A stretch of 64,000 bases of DNA, taken from NCBI GenBank assembly GCA_004026145.2, contig CP034979.1, forward strand, positions 10,074,246 to 10,138,245, given 5' to 3'. The translations under genes and the position numbers were made by a program. The notes beneath the pieces are model-generated. The model had not been told where the DNA came from. It saw nothing but the letters and a program-made list of their open reading frames with translations, and did no database searches. Positions 13,150-25,110 of the stretch are shown piece by piece (positions within the stretch are counted from its first letter, which is position 1; each line of letters begins with the position of its first letter). This DNA is from Takifugu bimaculatus. Taxonomy: Eukaryota > Chordata > Actinopteri > Tetraodontiformes > Tetraodontidae.

Positions 13150-13720
13150 CGCAGGTGGGTCTGGGACGTGCACGGCGGAGCTCGGAGGTGGAAAAACGTG
13201 GGGATGGGGGGGTTGGGGTGGGGGTGTCAACAAACACAAGCCGGCAAGTGTGTTCTCAAAACGGCTTACAAGGCTGGGAATGTGTCAGAGGAGGCAGAGT
13301 TAAGGCGACTCGGCTGGAGCATATTTTTCCGTGCATGTACCCGTGAGTGGCGCTGCACTGGGAGCTCCGTCGGCGGTTGTTCGCTGCTGCCTGTCACGCT
13401 AGTTTCCCGCCTCCACAGCCATCACCAAAAAGTTTCCGCTTTCTAATCCGCGGCGAGCGCCCGAGGACCTTGGCTCATTTCAGCGACGAGGGTTTCCCCC
13501 AAAAGCTTTTGTGCGGTGTGGAAGTGTCCCTCCGAAAGCAGGACGCCGTGCCCGGACCGTCAGCCTCGCCGTCCGCAGCGGATAGGCTGGGGGCTCCGCC
13601 GCGCTGACGTCAGCGCGCCAATGGAAGCGCGGAGCTCTCTTAAAGGGCCCGCGCGTCACATGCGCGCTCACACGCACCAGCGCGACCTCCCGCGAGGGCT
13701 GCTCGGAGGCTAAAATAAGT
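13150..13720 (-). promoter_or_regulatory. inpp5a: CpG-rich promoter region of inpp5a
   Basis: The DNA just upstream of the inpp5a start codon is GC- and CpG-rich. It holds a perfect palindromic CRE core TGACGTCA at 13605-13612 and, six bases further on, a CCAAT box at 13618-13622 on the plus strand. CRE and CCAAT boxes this close together are common in CpG-island promoters. The transcription start cannot be placed from the sequence, and the promoter could also fire toward the right. Confidence 0.55.
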
Positions 13721-14789
13721 GCTGGAGGTTATCAGAATAAACACACGATGGATTTAAATACAATATATACCCACTATAATGCGCTACCATTACTATACAA
13801 ACGCCACTTGTCCTTTGTTGTTGCCTATGGCGGGAAAATTGCCATAGACCGCAAATTTATCACAAACTCATCTAAATTGGCTTCCTTGTTTCAGTAATTG
13901 TCACATACAGCGAACAGACTATGTGACCTCATCTAGATATGCTTTAAATATATGTTTAAAATGTGTAATTCTGTAATTCTTTACCCCAGTGGTTGAAGCA
14001 AAGGCGTGATATTGGAGTCAGACGTGACTCAGGTCTCAGTCTCAATGCTACACATCCTGTCCTTGCTTGTATTTGGACAGAAAACTAGAGAACCAGAGTG
14101 TACAGACAGGGAGACATCATTCTTTACGTAGATAGGTTCTGTTTTGAGGATTTCCACGCTGTAAGGTGGCAGAACAAACTAACAAAATAGATGTGCGGGC
14201 AACCAAATCATTTCCTTGGTGTTGTTTTTCTTTTTTCTCATAAAACTGAGGTCACCTGGGAGGGTTTTTTTTATATTGTTGGACGTCTCACTTCTTATAC
14301 AATATTTGTACACACTGTCGTGCCAGGATGCTATCGGGTCTTTGATTCTAAGGGATAGCCGCATAGTGTGTATGGAATGAGTCTAGCGCATATGGACTGT
14401 GGGGTAAGACTGACAAATGGAAAAAACAGTTACATCCAGACAATTATAAATAAATAAACATATACCAGAGGATGGCATGAGAAGAAATGTGCTTGTCCTT
14501 CAGCACAGCTTGTGGATTCGTACTTCAGTGTTGTCAAGCCGATTCCCTGCAACATGAGGAGCTGCTAGTGTGTAGTGGAGCGCGAGCTTCTTAACGGTTA
14601 TCAACATATTTAATGTGCATATTTGCATGTGTATATTCAGTGATGTTTGTTTTAAACCCGCTATGGGCCACAGCAGAAAAACCCAAGTGTGTGGAAAACT
14701 GCCTCTAATTAAACAGTAGCGAGAGATGGCGAGTAACCTAAAACATGTTTGCTGCACTGAATTTAACAAATGGTGGGCCTGCTTGCCCG

Positions 14790-15150
14790 ACCGGTCCAGA
14801 TGGGCTTTGTAGACGTGGGAAATGCATTTGATCGCGTACCTCAAGGATTCCTCAGGAGGTACTCCAGAGGTATAGGGAACCAGCCTCCCTGACTCGGGCT
14901 CCCTGTAGACCCAGTGTCAGAGCTGCGTCTACATGGGCAGGAGGAAGTTGGACTCTGCCATGGCTGCCACATCTCACCGATACTGTTCATAATCTTTGTG
15001 GACAGGATTTCAGGATTTCCAAGGTGCAGCCTTGGACCTCAGAGGTTCCCCTTGAGGATAGTTGAGGATAAGCTCTTGAGGAGAAGGTTGAGTAGCTAAG
15101 GGTCATTTTCACGGCTGAAGGAAGAATAGGGCAAAGCTCTGGATTGAGTA
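14790..15150 (+). mobile_element. Decayed non-LTR retrotransposon reverse-transcriptase fragment
   Basis: Plus-strand pieces read VDVGNAFDRVPQG, CHISPILFIIFVDRIS and LRVIFTAEG, which match the order of RT motifs AFDRVP, GCPLSPxLF and LGVxFTSEG in fish LINEs. The catalytic YADD region between the last two is missing. Frames are broken and the copy is dead. Confidence 0.65.
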
Positions 15151-16947
15151 GTCAGCCAAGATATCCAGGATGTTACAATGTATGAAACTGGCAGATGAAA
15201 CATTTCATTAGAAATGAATTTCTAAATGACAGAAAGGGGAAATGAACATCTGTGCGTAATACGACACATGCTTGTGTTGGTATGACTTTTGATGCGCCCT
15301 CTTCTTTTCTGGTGGGTTTGGTGGCTCCTGCTTCTCTATTATGTTGTTTACTTGACTTTAGGTTTTCACATGCATTCTTTGGATTCGCCTCAGTCAACCT
15401 CGTGTCTTACAGCCGTGGGTAATTCCCTTAAGAAAAAAATACTTCACAGTTCTCTTGAATTTCATCCTCCCTCATGGAGTTGCGACTTCTTGAATGTTTG
15501 TCTGCCAGATAATGTGAGGCATGAATCTCTGTGTGAGTCGAGCTTGACAGATGACACTGTCGTCTGAATATAGTCGGGAATTAAAGTCCCAGCAAGTTGG
15601 GATACATGTGTGAATGAAGGGCAAGAAGATATGAGATAAGATAGAGATAAGAGGAGCATTTGCTGTGGTGACAAAATTGAGCTAAAGAAGAAGAAGAATA
15701 CAGTAAATGATTTACTTGGTTGTGTAAACATTTGTCAATACCTACCCTCTGATATTTAGGAATTATCTATGACTGAATGAACAAACAAGCTCCTCTAATC
15801 AGCCCAATCAATAGCTGACATAGACTAAAGTCCACTTGTTTATTCTTGTTTGTCTGACTTCCTCCCCCAAGCCAAAATCAAAGATTTGGGACAGTATGTA
15901 AGATTGTGTGTGGGGGGGGGGGACAATATATTTTAATGTATAAAGGAGGACGAGGGGATTAAAATAGGCTCATTTGCAAAAAGTAACCTCTTTTTCAGGT
16001 TCCCCAGTGCCAGGGAATATCCTGAAAGTCCATAAAAGCCCAGATGTTGAGGTTGATAGAGGCCTCCGCATGCACCGCCAGGAGAAAACGTGAAGGATCA
16101 CCACATTAAACCCGGCTCAGTCGTACTGAGATGCACAGTTGTAGGAAGTAGCTCTGAAGTCCTGTTATCCACCGGAATACAAAGGATTTTTCATTCTGCA
16201 AATGGCCGCCTAATAACCAAATGATTCAGCAATGCTGGTAGCTGCATCAGATACTGTGCTGTTTCCTGTCAACATGGACCTGATCACCACTCTTCTCCCT
16301 CAGCTCGAAAATGGTTCACGAGTAAAACGCACAGCAGCTTGTTGTCATCTGGATTGCAACGAAACAATTATAGTGACCCCTGAAATCGTCACAAATGAGC
16401 CCAAACAGCAGATAAAACCTCTGGGTTGGTGGTTTAATGCAAACACCGACACAGTCTTTGGCATTTGGATGCACGCTTTTTGATCGAAACATTTCCTCAT
16501 TATTTGTTTTGGCAGGGAGGCCTCGGAAAGTTTCTTTTTAATATCCATTTCTGTGTGCATGACTGATTATTACCAGGGGTGTACAGCCAAGGCCATGTGT
16601 GATGGATTATTGTGAATGAGAACAGATTATTTCAGCCTTTTCCTGGCTTTGAAATTTAAAAAAAGTAAAAGATTGCTCACCCAGAGTTACAGATCCCTCA
16701 ATTACTAACCCTAACCCTAACCGGGAAAACAACTGGCTACAAGTGACCCCCCACCACCACCACCATCACCACCATTACCCCCCCTGCTGGTGTGGAGGAA
16801 GTCCAGGACCAGGAATAGCTGTAATCAATGATAATGACAGGTCACCAGCCCTGGGCAGGCCTCTGACTCAGGCCCACAACCAGCCTCTGTTTCTAATGGC
16901 AGGGCCAGCGAAGGAGTACTGGGATGGTTCCTCAAGATGTTGTTCCA

Positions 16948-16985
16948 TCCACCCATCCATCCATCCATCCATCCATCCATCCATA
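16948..16985. repeat. (CCAT)n tetranucleotide
   Basis: About nine copies of CCAT/ATCC. A short telomere-like run CTAACCCTAACCCTAACC lies 240 bp to the left (16704-16722). Confidence 0.9.
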
Positions 16986-17329
16986 GAATCACTTTATCAG
17001 AGATATCGGTAGAGTTAATAAAACTGTATCAGGTTGAATCAACTATGATTGAGATGATCAACGTGTTACTGTCGCGCTCAGATGACAGGCAGTAGTTTTA
17101 CACAAGGTTAAAAGCAGTGTGGCATCGTAGCAAATGTGGTTAAACACACAAAGGTTGGTACCACAGGCTGGGATTTGTGCACTGACTGCACATTCATCTC
17201 CACTCGTGTGAAAGGCAGTGTGGTGGCCTTCCCTGGTCTGCTCCATGGGGTAGTTCCCTGGAAGGACCAGAACCCTCACGGCGCCGCGTCCTTACAGACT
17301 GCAGTCTTCCAAAAAATGCTAAAACATGC

Positions 17330-17755
17330 AGTGGTATTAGTAGTTCAGCCCTGGAGTGGTTTAGGCCCTACCTGACACGCCCAACCTAACCTTTTTTTAT
17401 CAATATTGGTGACTTCCTGTCCTCTTGTGTGGTCCCACAAGGTTCAGTCTTAGGCCCTCTTTTGTTTTCATTAGATTTGCTCCCACTGGGGTCGATTCTG
17501 CATAAACAGATCATTTCACCTGCTATGCAGATGACTGGCAGGTTTACCTGACATCAAGGCCTGGATGGTTTTTGCTGGCACTGCTGCGACTCATTCACTA
17601 ACTCGATACGCAACCGCCAAAAACTTAAGGGGGGTAATGGATCCTGGAATTAATCTTGACAGTCAGATCAGGCCAGTTATAAAGTTTAGTTCCTTACAAC
17701 TAAGGCAGCTGACAAAAAATAAAGTCTATCCTTTATCTCACGGAGCCGCGCCTGG
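17330..17755 (+). mobile_element. Decayed L2-like LINE reverse-transcriptase fragment
   Basis: Plus-strand peptides occur in RT order: SSALEWFRPYLTR near 17342, VPQGSVLGPLLFSLDLLPLG near 17434-17493, CYADDWQVYL near 17522, and AKNLRGVMDPGINLDSQI then SLQLRQLTK near 17617-17710. The YADD catalytic motif is present but in a different frame from its neighbours, so the copy is inactive. Confidence 0.75.
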
Positions 17756-18485
17756 CGATGAACCGCCACAGGGGCAGCAGGAAGGCGTCCGTTTCGAGGC
17801 TTTCCAAGAGATGCACCTGGTGGGGGGGACTCACTCCTTTTACATCTGAACAAAGGTTTGCTCATTTATTCACTTTTACTTCCAAAGATGTCCAGGAGGA
17901 GCTCAGCGTCCAAGGACAACCTGGACAACCGTGGCAGCAGAAAACGTGCATATATTCCTGAAACGTGGAACCATAGCTCCCGTCCCCCTGAATCCCTGCT
18001 AGCTGCATCCAGCTGCCACATTTGCCTCCACAAGACTCTGATCAAAGAGACCTGAGAAGTGAAACGGTAGCAAAACCCTCACATGTAGGGTGTTACGTAA
18101 AGGTTTGCAAATACTACACTGTTAGCTGTAGGCAGGATATCCCATGGGGGATGGGGGGGGGGTGAGTTTGTTTGAGTGTGTCCTGCTGATAAAGAAGTTC
18201 TTCTGACTGCAGCCTCCCCCTTCCACACACTGGGTAATGGAAAAACATTACGCTGGAATTCCAGATGGCAAGCAACTATGTGCTCTTTGACCCTGATCTC
18301 CAAATCTAAAAATAGACAGACCTGCAAGTAACCAGGATCTCTCACGTCTCCGAAGGGCCGAGGACCTTGATGCATTGGGAAGAAGTTGATGGAAAGTTTG
18401 ATCGTCGCTCACTTGTGTAGATCTGATGTATGGATCCCAGGAGACGGAGGTTTTAGGATGGGAATCTACGCTGGGAATCTGTTTA

Positions 18486-18487
<2 letters not shown>

Positions 18488-18534
<47 letters not shown>
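18488..18534. repeat. (TG)n microsatellite
   Basis: About 23 uninterrupted TG units. Confidence 0.97.
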
Positions 18535-18537
<3 letters not shown>

Positions 18538-19156
18538 GATTTCCATTTGAATTGATTTTCTGTTGAGTCTCTTTACATGAACCGTAACATAAGTAACCAG
18601 AGCAGCATCGTATGGAACGCCTGTAACCTTTTCTTTTAAATTTGCTGAACATAAAGCGGTAGTTCAAAGGTCGTCTGATCTTTAACGGCCAACGTTGTCT
18701 CTAAGCGTCCTAATCTGGGCAGAAGTACCGTCACACAAGAGACCCAGAGATCAGTCCTGGTTCCACTAACTGGACAATGACATCATTTTTTTTACTTCTT
18801 TCCCTTTGTACAAGTGACTTAAGAGCAGAAGCCGCCTGGGTTCGTTTGGCTTCGTCTTCTTTGTTGTCGTCTGACTCTTCCTGTTCCTGTTTTGGGCAGC
18901 AGGCCCGGGACGCTCGTCCCTCATGTCGTCCTTCCTGAACTGTACCGTTCCAAACTCTTCCCCTAAACTCATACGGGTCGACACTGGCATGACGGTGCCA
19001 TTCTGTGCACGTGTTCATGAGGCATCCCGGGGGAGAGAGTCTGTTACGCTTCCCGTAAAACACCCCAACACTTTGGTTAGGGGTCTGAAATGTTTAGGTG
19101 GACGAGCGTCGATCAGAAAGGATCAATCATTTGGGCCTTTTCTGCTTGGAATGAAG

Positions 19157-19197
19157 CTCTCTGTCTCTGTCTCTGTCTCTGTCTCTGTCTCTGTCTC
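19157..19197. repeat. (CTCTGT)n hexanucleotide
   Basis: About seven copies of a CTCTGT unit. Confidence 0.9.
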
Positions 19198-19704
19198 CCT
19201 CCCTCCCCGTGTTCCTCGGTCAGAGTGGGTCCCAGAGTGAAGGAGCCTACTTCAGAGCTCCCACTGGGTGCTTTATTATATCGCTCCATGTTAATTTATC
19301 CTCTCTTACCAATTAATTTGCTACTGGGACAAAGGTCAGGTATTTTCTGAAGGAGGCCTCAATCACGTTGAGCTCTGGGGGACAGGGGGACAGGATGGAG
19401 GTCTGAGGCTCTGGAGGACAGTCGATCCAATTATAACCTAGAAAAGCCTGTTGGCAGCAGTGCTGTTCACGCTGCTATGAATGAGCAGTAACTGCACACG
19501 ATGCTACTTCAGCAGTGATGAAGAGCCCGTGTGATGAGCCGCATCCATGGCAACGTGAAGAAAGACAGAAGATCTACTGCCAAACAAGTGATTACCTTCT
19601 AAAAGCAGCTGCTCTATAGGGATTCAACAGCTTCAGCCAACTGGGGAGAGCATGAAACCAGGTGAGCGATATGATGGCATGAATCTGGACAGACTGAGAC
19701 TGAT

Positions 19705-19724
19705 GGGGGGGGGGGGGGGGGGGG
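19705..19724. repeat. 20-base poly-G run
   Basis: Twenty consecutive G followed by an AGAGAGA-rich stretch. A run like this can form G-quadruplex structure and is a common place for length error. Confidence 0.95.
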
Positions 19725-19822
19725 AGAGATAAAGAGAGAGAGACAGAAAGAGAGAGAGAGAAAGGTTACTGAAAAGTTAGTGACAAAAGCAATTCTATCG
19801 GGGCAAGTGCCCTTGAGTTTAG

Positions 19823-20373
<551 letters not shown>

Positions 20374-20426
20374 TAGAGTAACCAAGGCCAGCTCAGATCA
20401 CAGCCCTCCGCTCATTCATCTTGCCC

Positions 20427-20819
20427 AGAGCAGCAGCATTATTAGCAGCATTATTAACAGCAGCAGCAGCATTAGCAGCAGCATTAGCAGCAGCATTATT
20501 ATTATTAGCAGCAGCATTATTATTAGCAGCAGCAGCATTATTAGCAGCATTATTATTAGCAGCAGCAGCATTAGCAGCAACATTATTATTATTAGCAGTA
20601 GCATTATTAGCAGCAGCAGCAGCATTAGCAGCAGCATTATTAGCAGGAGCAGCATTATTAGCAGGAGCAGCATTAGCAGCAGCATTATTATTAGCAGCAG
20701 CAGTATCATTAGCAGCAGCATTATTAGCAGCATTATTAGCAACATTAGCAGCAGCAGCATTAGCAGCAGCATTATTAGCAGGAGCAGCATTAGCAGCAGC
20801 ATTATTAGCATTAGCAGCA
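20427..20819. repeat. (AGC)/(ATT) mixed trinucleotide array
   Basis: About 390 bp of interspersed AGC and ATT triplets with very few interruptions. It reads open in several frames on both strands only because the triplets avoid stops. Confidence 0.95.
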
Positions 20820-21955
20820 CATCCCAACAGAGGGGCGACTGTGTCCTCTGCCAGGAGCAGCGCTCCCACTCATCCCTCCATCCATTCAAACCATAACTGG
20901 CAGGAAGTCAGTGCAGCGGCCCCGTGATCCAGGCTCCTGTAATGAGAGCGCTGTACTAAATATAAACCCAGGGGATTAGACCTTTTTTTGCAGCCTGTCA
21001 AACACAAACCTGAAGGTGCTGAAAGCGAGCCTGTGCGTATCCAGGAAACGGCCACAGCCAAAATGGGAAACAAACCACCTTCTGTGCCCCTCTTATGTAA
21101 AGGCCCCAGCAGAGGCAGCCTAATTGACATCGACTGGTGGTCCCGGCTGGCCGGACTAAAAATGATGATTTTCCGCCTTGTGACCAAAACTGACTTTAAC
21201 TGTGTCTGAAAGTCCGACCATGTGACATGGTGTTTCCTGTGTTGCGTAGTGTCAGGAGCAACAGCCTCCTTTAGAGGTGCCTCTGCAGTTATATTCCTTG
21301 TTTCCTGTTTACATTGACCATTTACCAGCCACATAGATGTTATCCATATGTATTTGTCTTTGGAAGTGGATCTGATTAGTCAGGGCAACATTCCTGTAAA
21401 GAATAAAGCTCCATTTGTCAACAACAGTTGCTACACTTGTACAACAGAAAAACGCTTCTGAAGATAAATCGGTTCCTGTGATTAAAACGTCCTTTTTAGT
21501 TGTAAAATCTCAGCATATTTGAGAAGCGAAGCGTCAAAGTTTATGGTGCTGCTCTGCATCGTCTCTTCAGGAGCTCGGGCGCTATGGTGTTTTCACCAGG
21601 CGGTGGCAGTAGAGAGCAAAACATAGCAAAGCCGAAAACTAAAAACTGTAGCATCTGTGCGCGTCCACTAGATGGCAGTATAGTTGCGTTTAGCTCTGGC
21701 TGTGCGTCACAACACATCGTTCAGAGCTTCTAGAGTTTCAGCTTTTGTCGTGACCCTCCGCTCACCGGGATGTGTACTCAAGTGTGTATGTGTGTGTTTT
21801 CTATCAAAGATTCCCACCAGGGATGGCCAGAAACATGCGGCTCAGACCAGACGTCCGTTATCGTCGGTCCAGATGAGGCGTTGTCATGGCAACCCGAGTG
21901 ACAGCTGCGTGGTGAGTGAGAGGTCGCTGCCACTCACAGCTCTGGTGTGCGAGTT

Positions 21956-22001
21956 CGGGAGGAAGGGTGTGTGTGACAGCTGTCACACACCCTTCCTCCC
22001 G
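21956..22001. repeat. 46-bp palindrome without loop
   Basis: CGGGAGGAAGGGTGTGTGTG and ACAG on the left is mirrored by CTGTCACACACCCTTCCTCC and CG on the right, differing only by one extra GT in the left arm. There is no spacer, so it can extrude as a cruciform. Confidence 0.9.
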
Positions 22002-23261
22002 CTCATGTCACCTTAACCCTGCAGAATCAACATCTGCACGCGGAGGAGGAGCGGCGAGCTGGAATTTTAGGTCCAAAGATGCGATTCCTCGCAGATTCTG
22101 AGCAGGAAAACTCATTTAATCTCCGGCTACATGCGGCAAAACGTGGACCAAGCTGAAGACGTGATCAGCTCCAGACCTGAAGGAGTCGTTATCCCCTCCA
22201 GAGCATCTCAGATCTGGTTCTGATCCACGTGCACTCGTCCCCTGGTGCCTCCTGGGGTAGAATCTTCCAGACACACGTCAAAGAAAGCCAAAACAAAACC
22301 CTAGAATATCGCGAGCCAACGCGCAGGACGTCGCGTCGTCCGTCTCCGGGAGGAGCTGCATTCTCCCTCTGAGGGTCAGAACTGATCCGACACCAACACC
22401 AGAACCCACCCAAGGTCCTGCCCGTCTTCTCTGGGCCTCCAGCCGAGGGGGTGACCTGAACACCGAGAACATCTGGGTGGTGCCGAGCCGGAAATGAAAG
22501 AAAAGACAGACGTGTTTTTATTATTATTATTGTTATTGTTCTTCCAGGATGAGTCTGAGAAGAGCCGAGACCAGCCAGATCTTCTGTGATCTTCCCGGGT
22601 CAGGATTTGATGACTTCCTGTTAGCGTCACGCTTCCCAAAGGAAATGAGTGTGACAGCTGGATTGTGTCAGGCTCCGCCCGTGCAGCAGTAATCTGGGCC
22701 CATCTCTGAAGTCAAAGACGAGGCTCCGAATGTTCCGTCTGCTTCTAATCAGCCGTGAATTCAACAGCAGCCGAGCGGAGCGACTGATCACATCGGTCTC
22801 CTCCCTTCGCTCCCGCATCCACACTCATTCCCTCACGTACGTTTCTCTAAATCTTCTCATGAACGAGGCCGCGAGAGAGCTGACAGGAAAGGATTCCGAC
22901 GCAGACTTTCAAACTGAAACAGGAAGTGACTCAAATCGGACAACAGAGCAGGAAAGATCATCTTCTTTGTTTGGTTTCCAATAAAAAAGGGAGATTTGAG
23001 AAGAAGATCTCTTTAAATAGTGTGTCTCTAGGGTGAATTCTTCATCCAACACTGTGGAGTCTGGAAATTCCTCTTTTCCTCCAGCACTTGAAGTCATCTT
23101 TAAACTGAATTTGGCTCTTCGCGACCCTGAGCAGGGTTAATGTTTAAGGCGCCTTTATAGATGTCAAACCAGCCGGCAAACAGGTTCAGGCACAAGTTAG
23201 AGAAGAACCTCAGAGGAGTCACAGGGTTCACTGCTATTCATGGAGGGTAGCTAATCCAATA

Positions 23262-23530
23262 ATGACACAGTCTTTCCTGTATGTACCAACCGTCTGTAGA
23301 CGAAGTCCCCCCCCCCACGCACACACACACCCACACACATCCTCGTCCTTCAGTCTTTGGGAGGACTTATGGACCTTATGCTTTCCCCAGCTCCGTCCCC
23401 CAACCCCGACCATTCAAACAACCCCCCCGATCCTAAACCCAGCGCTAACCTCAACCTTCAAACCCGGTCTTAACCCGCAAACACTCCTTTGAAGTAGTGA
23501 GGACCAGCCACAATGTCCTCAAGTCTCAAA
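23262..23530 (+). repeat. Teleost GAGGACC-type interspersed repeat, copy 1
   Basis: The stretch has the layout of a common fish repeat: a CA tract, GGGAGGACTTATGGACC-like text, a run of CTAACCT/TAACCCT-type phrases, then GTGAGGACCAGCCACAATGT followed by CCTCA. A second copy lies in lrrc27 intron 4. Confidence 0.65.
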
Positions 23531-23802
23531 AATCTCCTCACGTTGCTCGTAGAATGGAGATTCTGGTACCCAGAAGTATCCAGTAATTGGTCCTAAGAGA
23601 AACTCGACAGTGAACAAACAAACAAACAAACTTTGTGCGGCAGGCTCGGCCGTCATGTGCGCTCCTGTCAGCTGGGCCTCACTAACTAAATAACATTATA
23701 TTGCGAGTTAGCGTGGGTGAAGCCGAGGACGCCGCATGGACGCATCAGGGGTCAGGAGGAAGAACCCAGTTGTGGTAGAACCGGCGTTTCGCCAGCGTCG
23801 GG

Positions 23803-23857
23803 ACCAGATGGCTGCCGGGTCCAGATGGTTGCCGGGTCCAGATGGCTGCCGGGTCCA
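23803..23857. repeat. 18-bp tandem repeat, three copies
   Basis: Three copies of CCAGATGGCTGCCGGGTC with one mismatch. Confidence 0.9.
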
Positions 23858-24305
23858 GGCAGAGCTTGGTGCTTTTAGGCACTTCAGCAGGGCTCACGTC
23901 ATTTCCAGGTGTTTCCCTCCGACACGCGCCGGTGAAGAGGCGCGAAGAAGGCTTAAAGGGTCGAGTGGAGCTGACATCGTCCACTGGGGAGCGTGTCCAG
24001 GAAGTGAGGACGGGGACAATAACGGCTGCTGGTGTCCGATGTGTCCAAACGTGGGAGCGCAGCAGCCCCACAGGCTTTACATCAAGATATTGTGCTACAT
24101 GTGAGACGCCAGCGTCACTATTTCACATCTGATATCACGTTGAACCCAGACTGTGCTGGATTAGGATGGGGGGGGCAGGGTGGGGGGGGGGTCGCTAATT
24201 AGAGCTCTGATTAAGAGACAATTACAGATAAAGATGAACGTGTTAACACATGAAAGGTCTTCATTGGCTGCTCCGGTCTGTCAGTCAGCTCTTCTGCACA
24301 TAAGG

Positions 24306-24306
<1 letters not shown>

Positions 24307-24377
<71 letters not shown>

Positions 24378-24387
24378 GTGTGTGTGT
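24307..24387. repeat. (TG)n microsatellite
   Basis: About 40 TG units with one C interruption. Confidence 0.97.
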
Positions 24388-24519
24388 CAGGGGGGTGTCT
24401 GAGTGTGTTACTGACTCATGTATCTATGGCTTAAAGGAATTGTGGGTAAAAGCAGTCTTGAATTACAAGAATCATCATGAAAAGAATGTGGAGACGTCGA
24501 CTCCCTCGATTATGAGTTT

Positions 24520-25110
24520 ACTGCTACTACTACCACTACTGCTACTAATACTAGTATTACTACTACCACTACTGCTCCTACTAATACTAGTATTACTACT
24601 ACCACTACTGCTACTAATACTAGTATTACTACTACCACTACTGCTCCTACTAATACTAGTATTACTACTACCACTACTGCTACTAATACTAGTACTACTA
24701 CCACTACTACTCCTACTAATACTAGTATTACTACTACCACTACTACTCCTACTAATACTAGTATTACTACTACCACTACTGCTACTAATACTAGTACTAC
24801 TACCACTACTACTCCTACTAATACTAGTATTACTACTACCACTACTACTCCTACTAATACTAGTATTACTACTACCACTACTGCTACTAATACTAGTACT
24901 ACTACCACTACTACTCCTACTAATACTAGTACTACTACTACCACTACTACTCCTACTAATACTAGTATTACTACTACCACTACTGCTACTAATACTAGTA
25001 CTACTACTACTACTACTTCTACTGCCACTACCATTGCCACTACCACCACTACCTCTACTACTACTACCACTACTAACTAGTACTACTAACTAGTACTACT
25101 ACTACTACTA
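24520..25110. repeat. (ACT)n-based array with higher-order structure
   Basis: About 590 bp built of CTA/ACT triplets. Larger units of about 30-36 bp each carry an ACTAGT core, often within the perfect palindrome AATACTAGTATT. Open frames on both strands are by-products of the triplet composition. Confidence 0.95.

Noticed and set aside
12632..13303. Plus-strand open frame of 223 codons
   Set aside because: It overlaps inpp5a exon 1 in antisense and the CpG-rich promoter. Low-complexity composition, no family match.
16704..16722. Telomere-like CTAACCCTAACCCTAACC
   Set aside because: Only about three units. This is within chance, and similar phrases occur in common fish repeats.
24308..25093. 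Leu/Val-rich open frames of 186 and 261 codons
   Set aside because: They are translations of the TG and ACT repeats, not membrane proteins.
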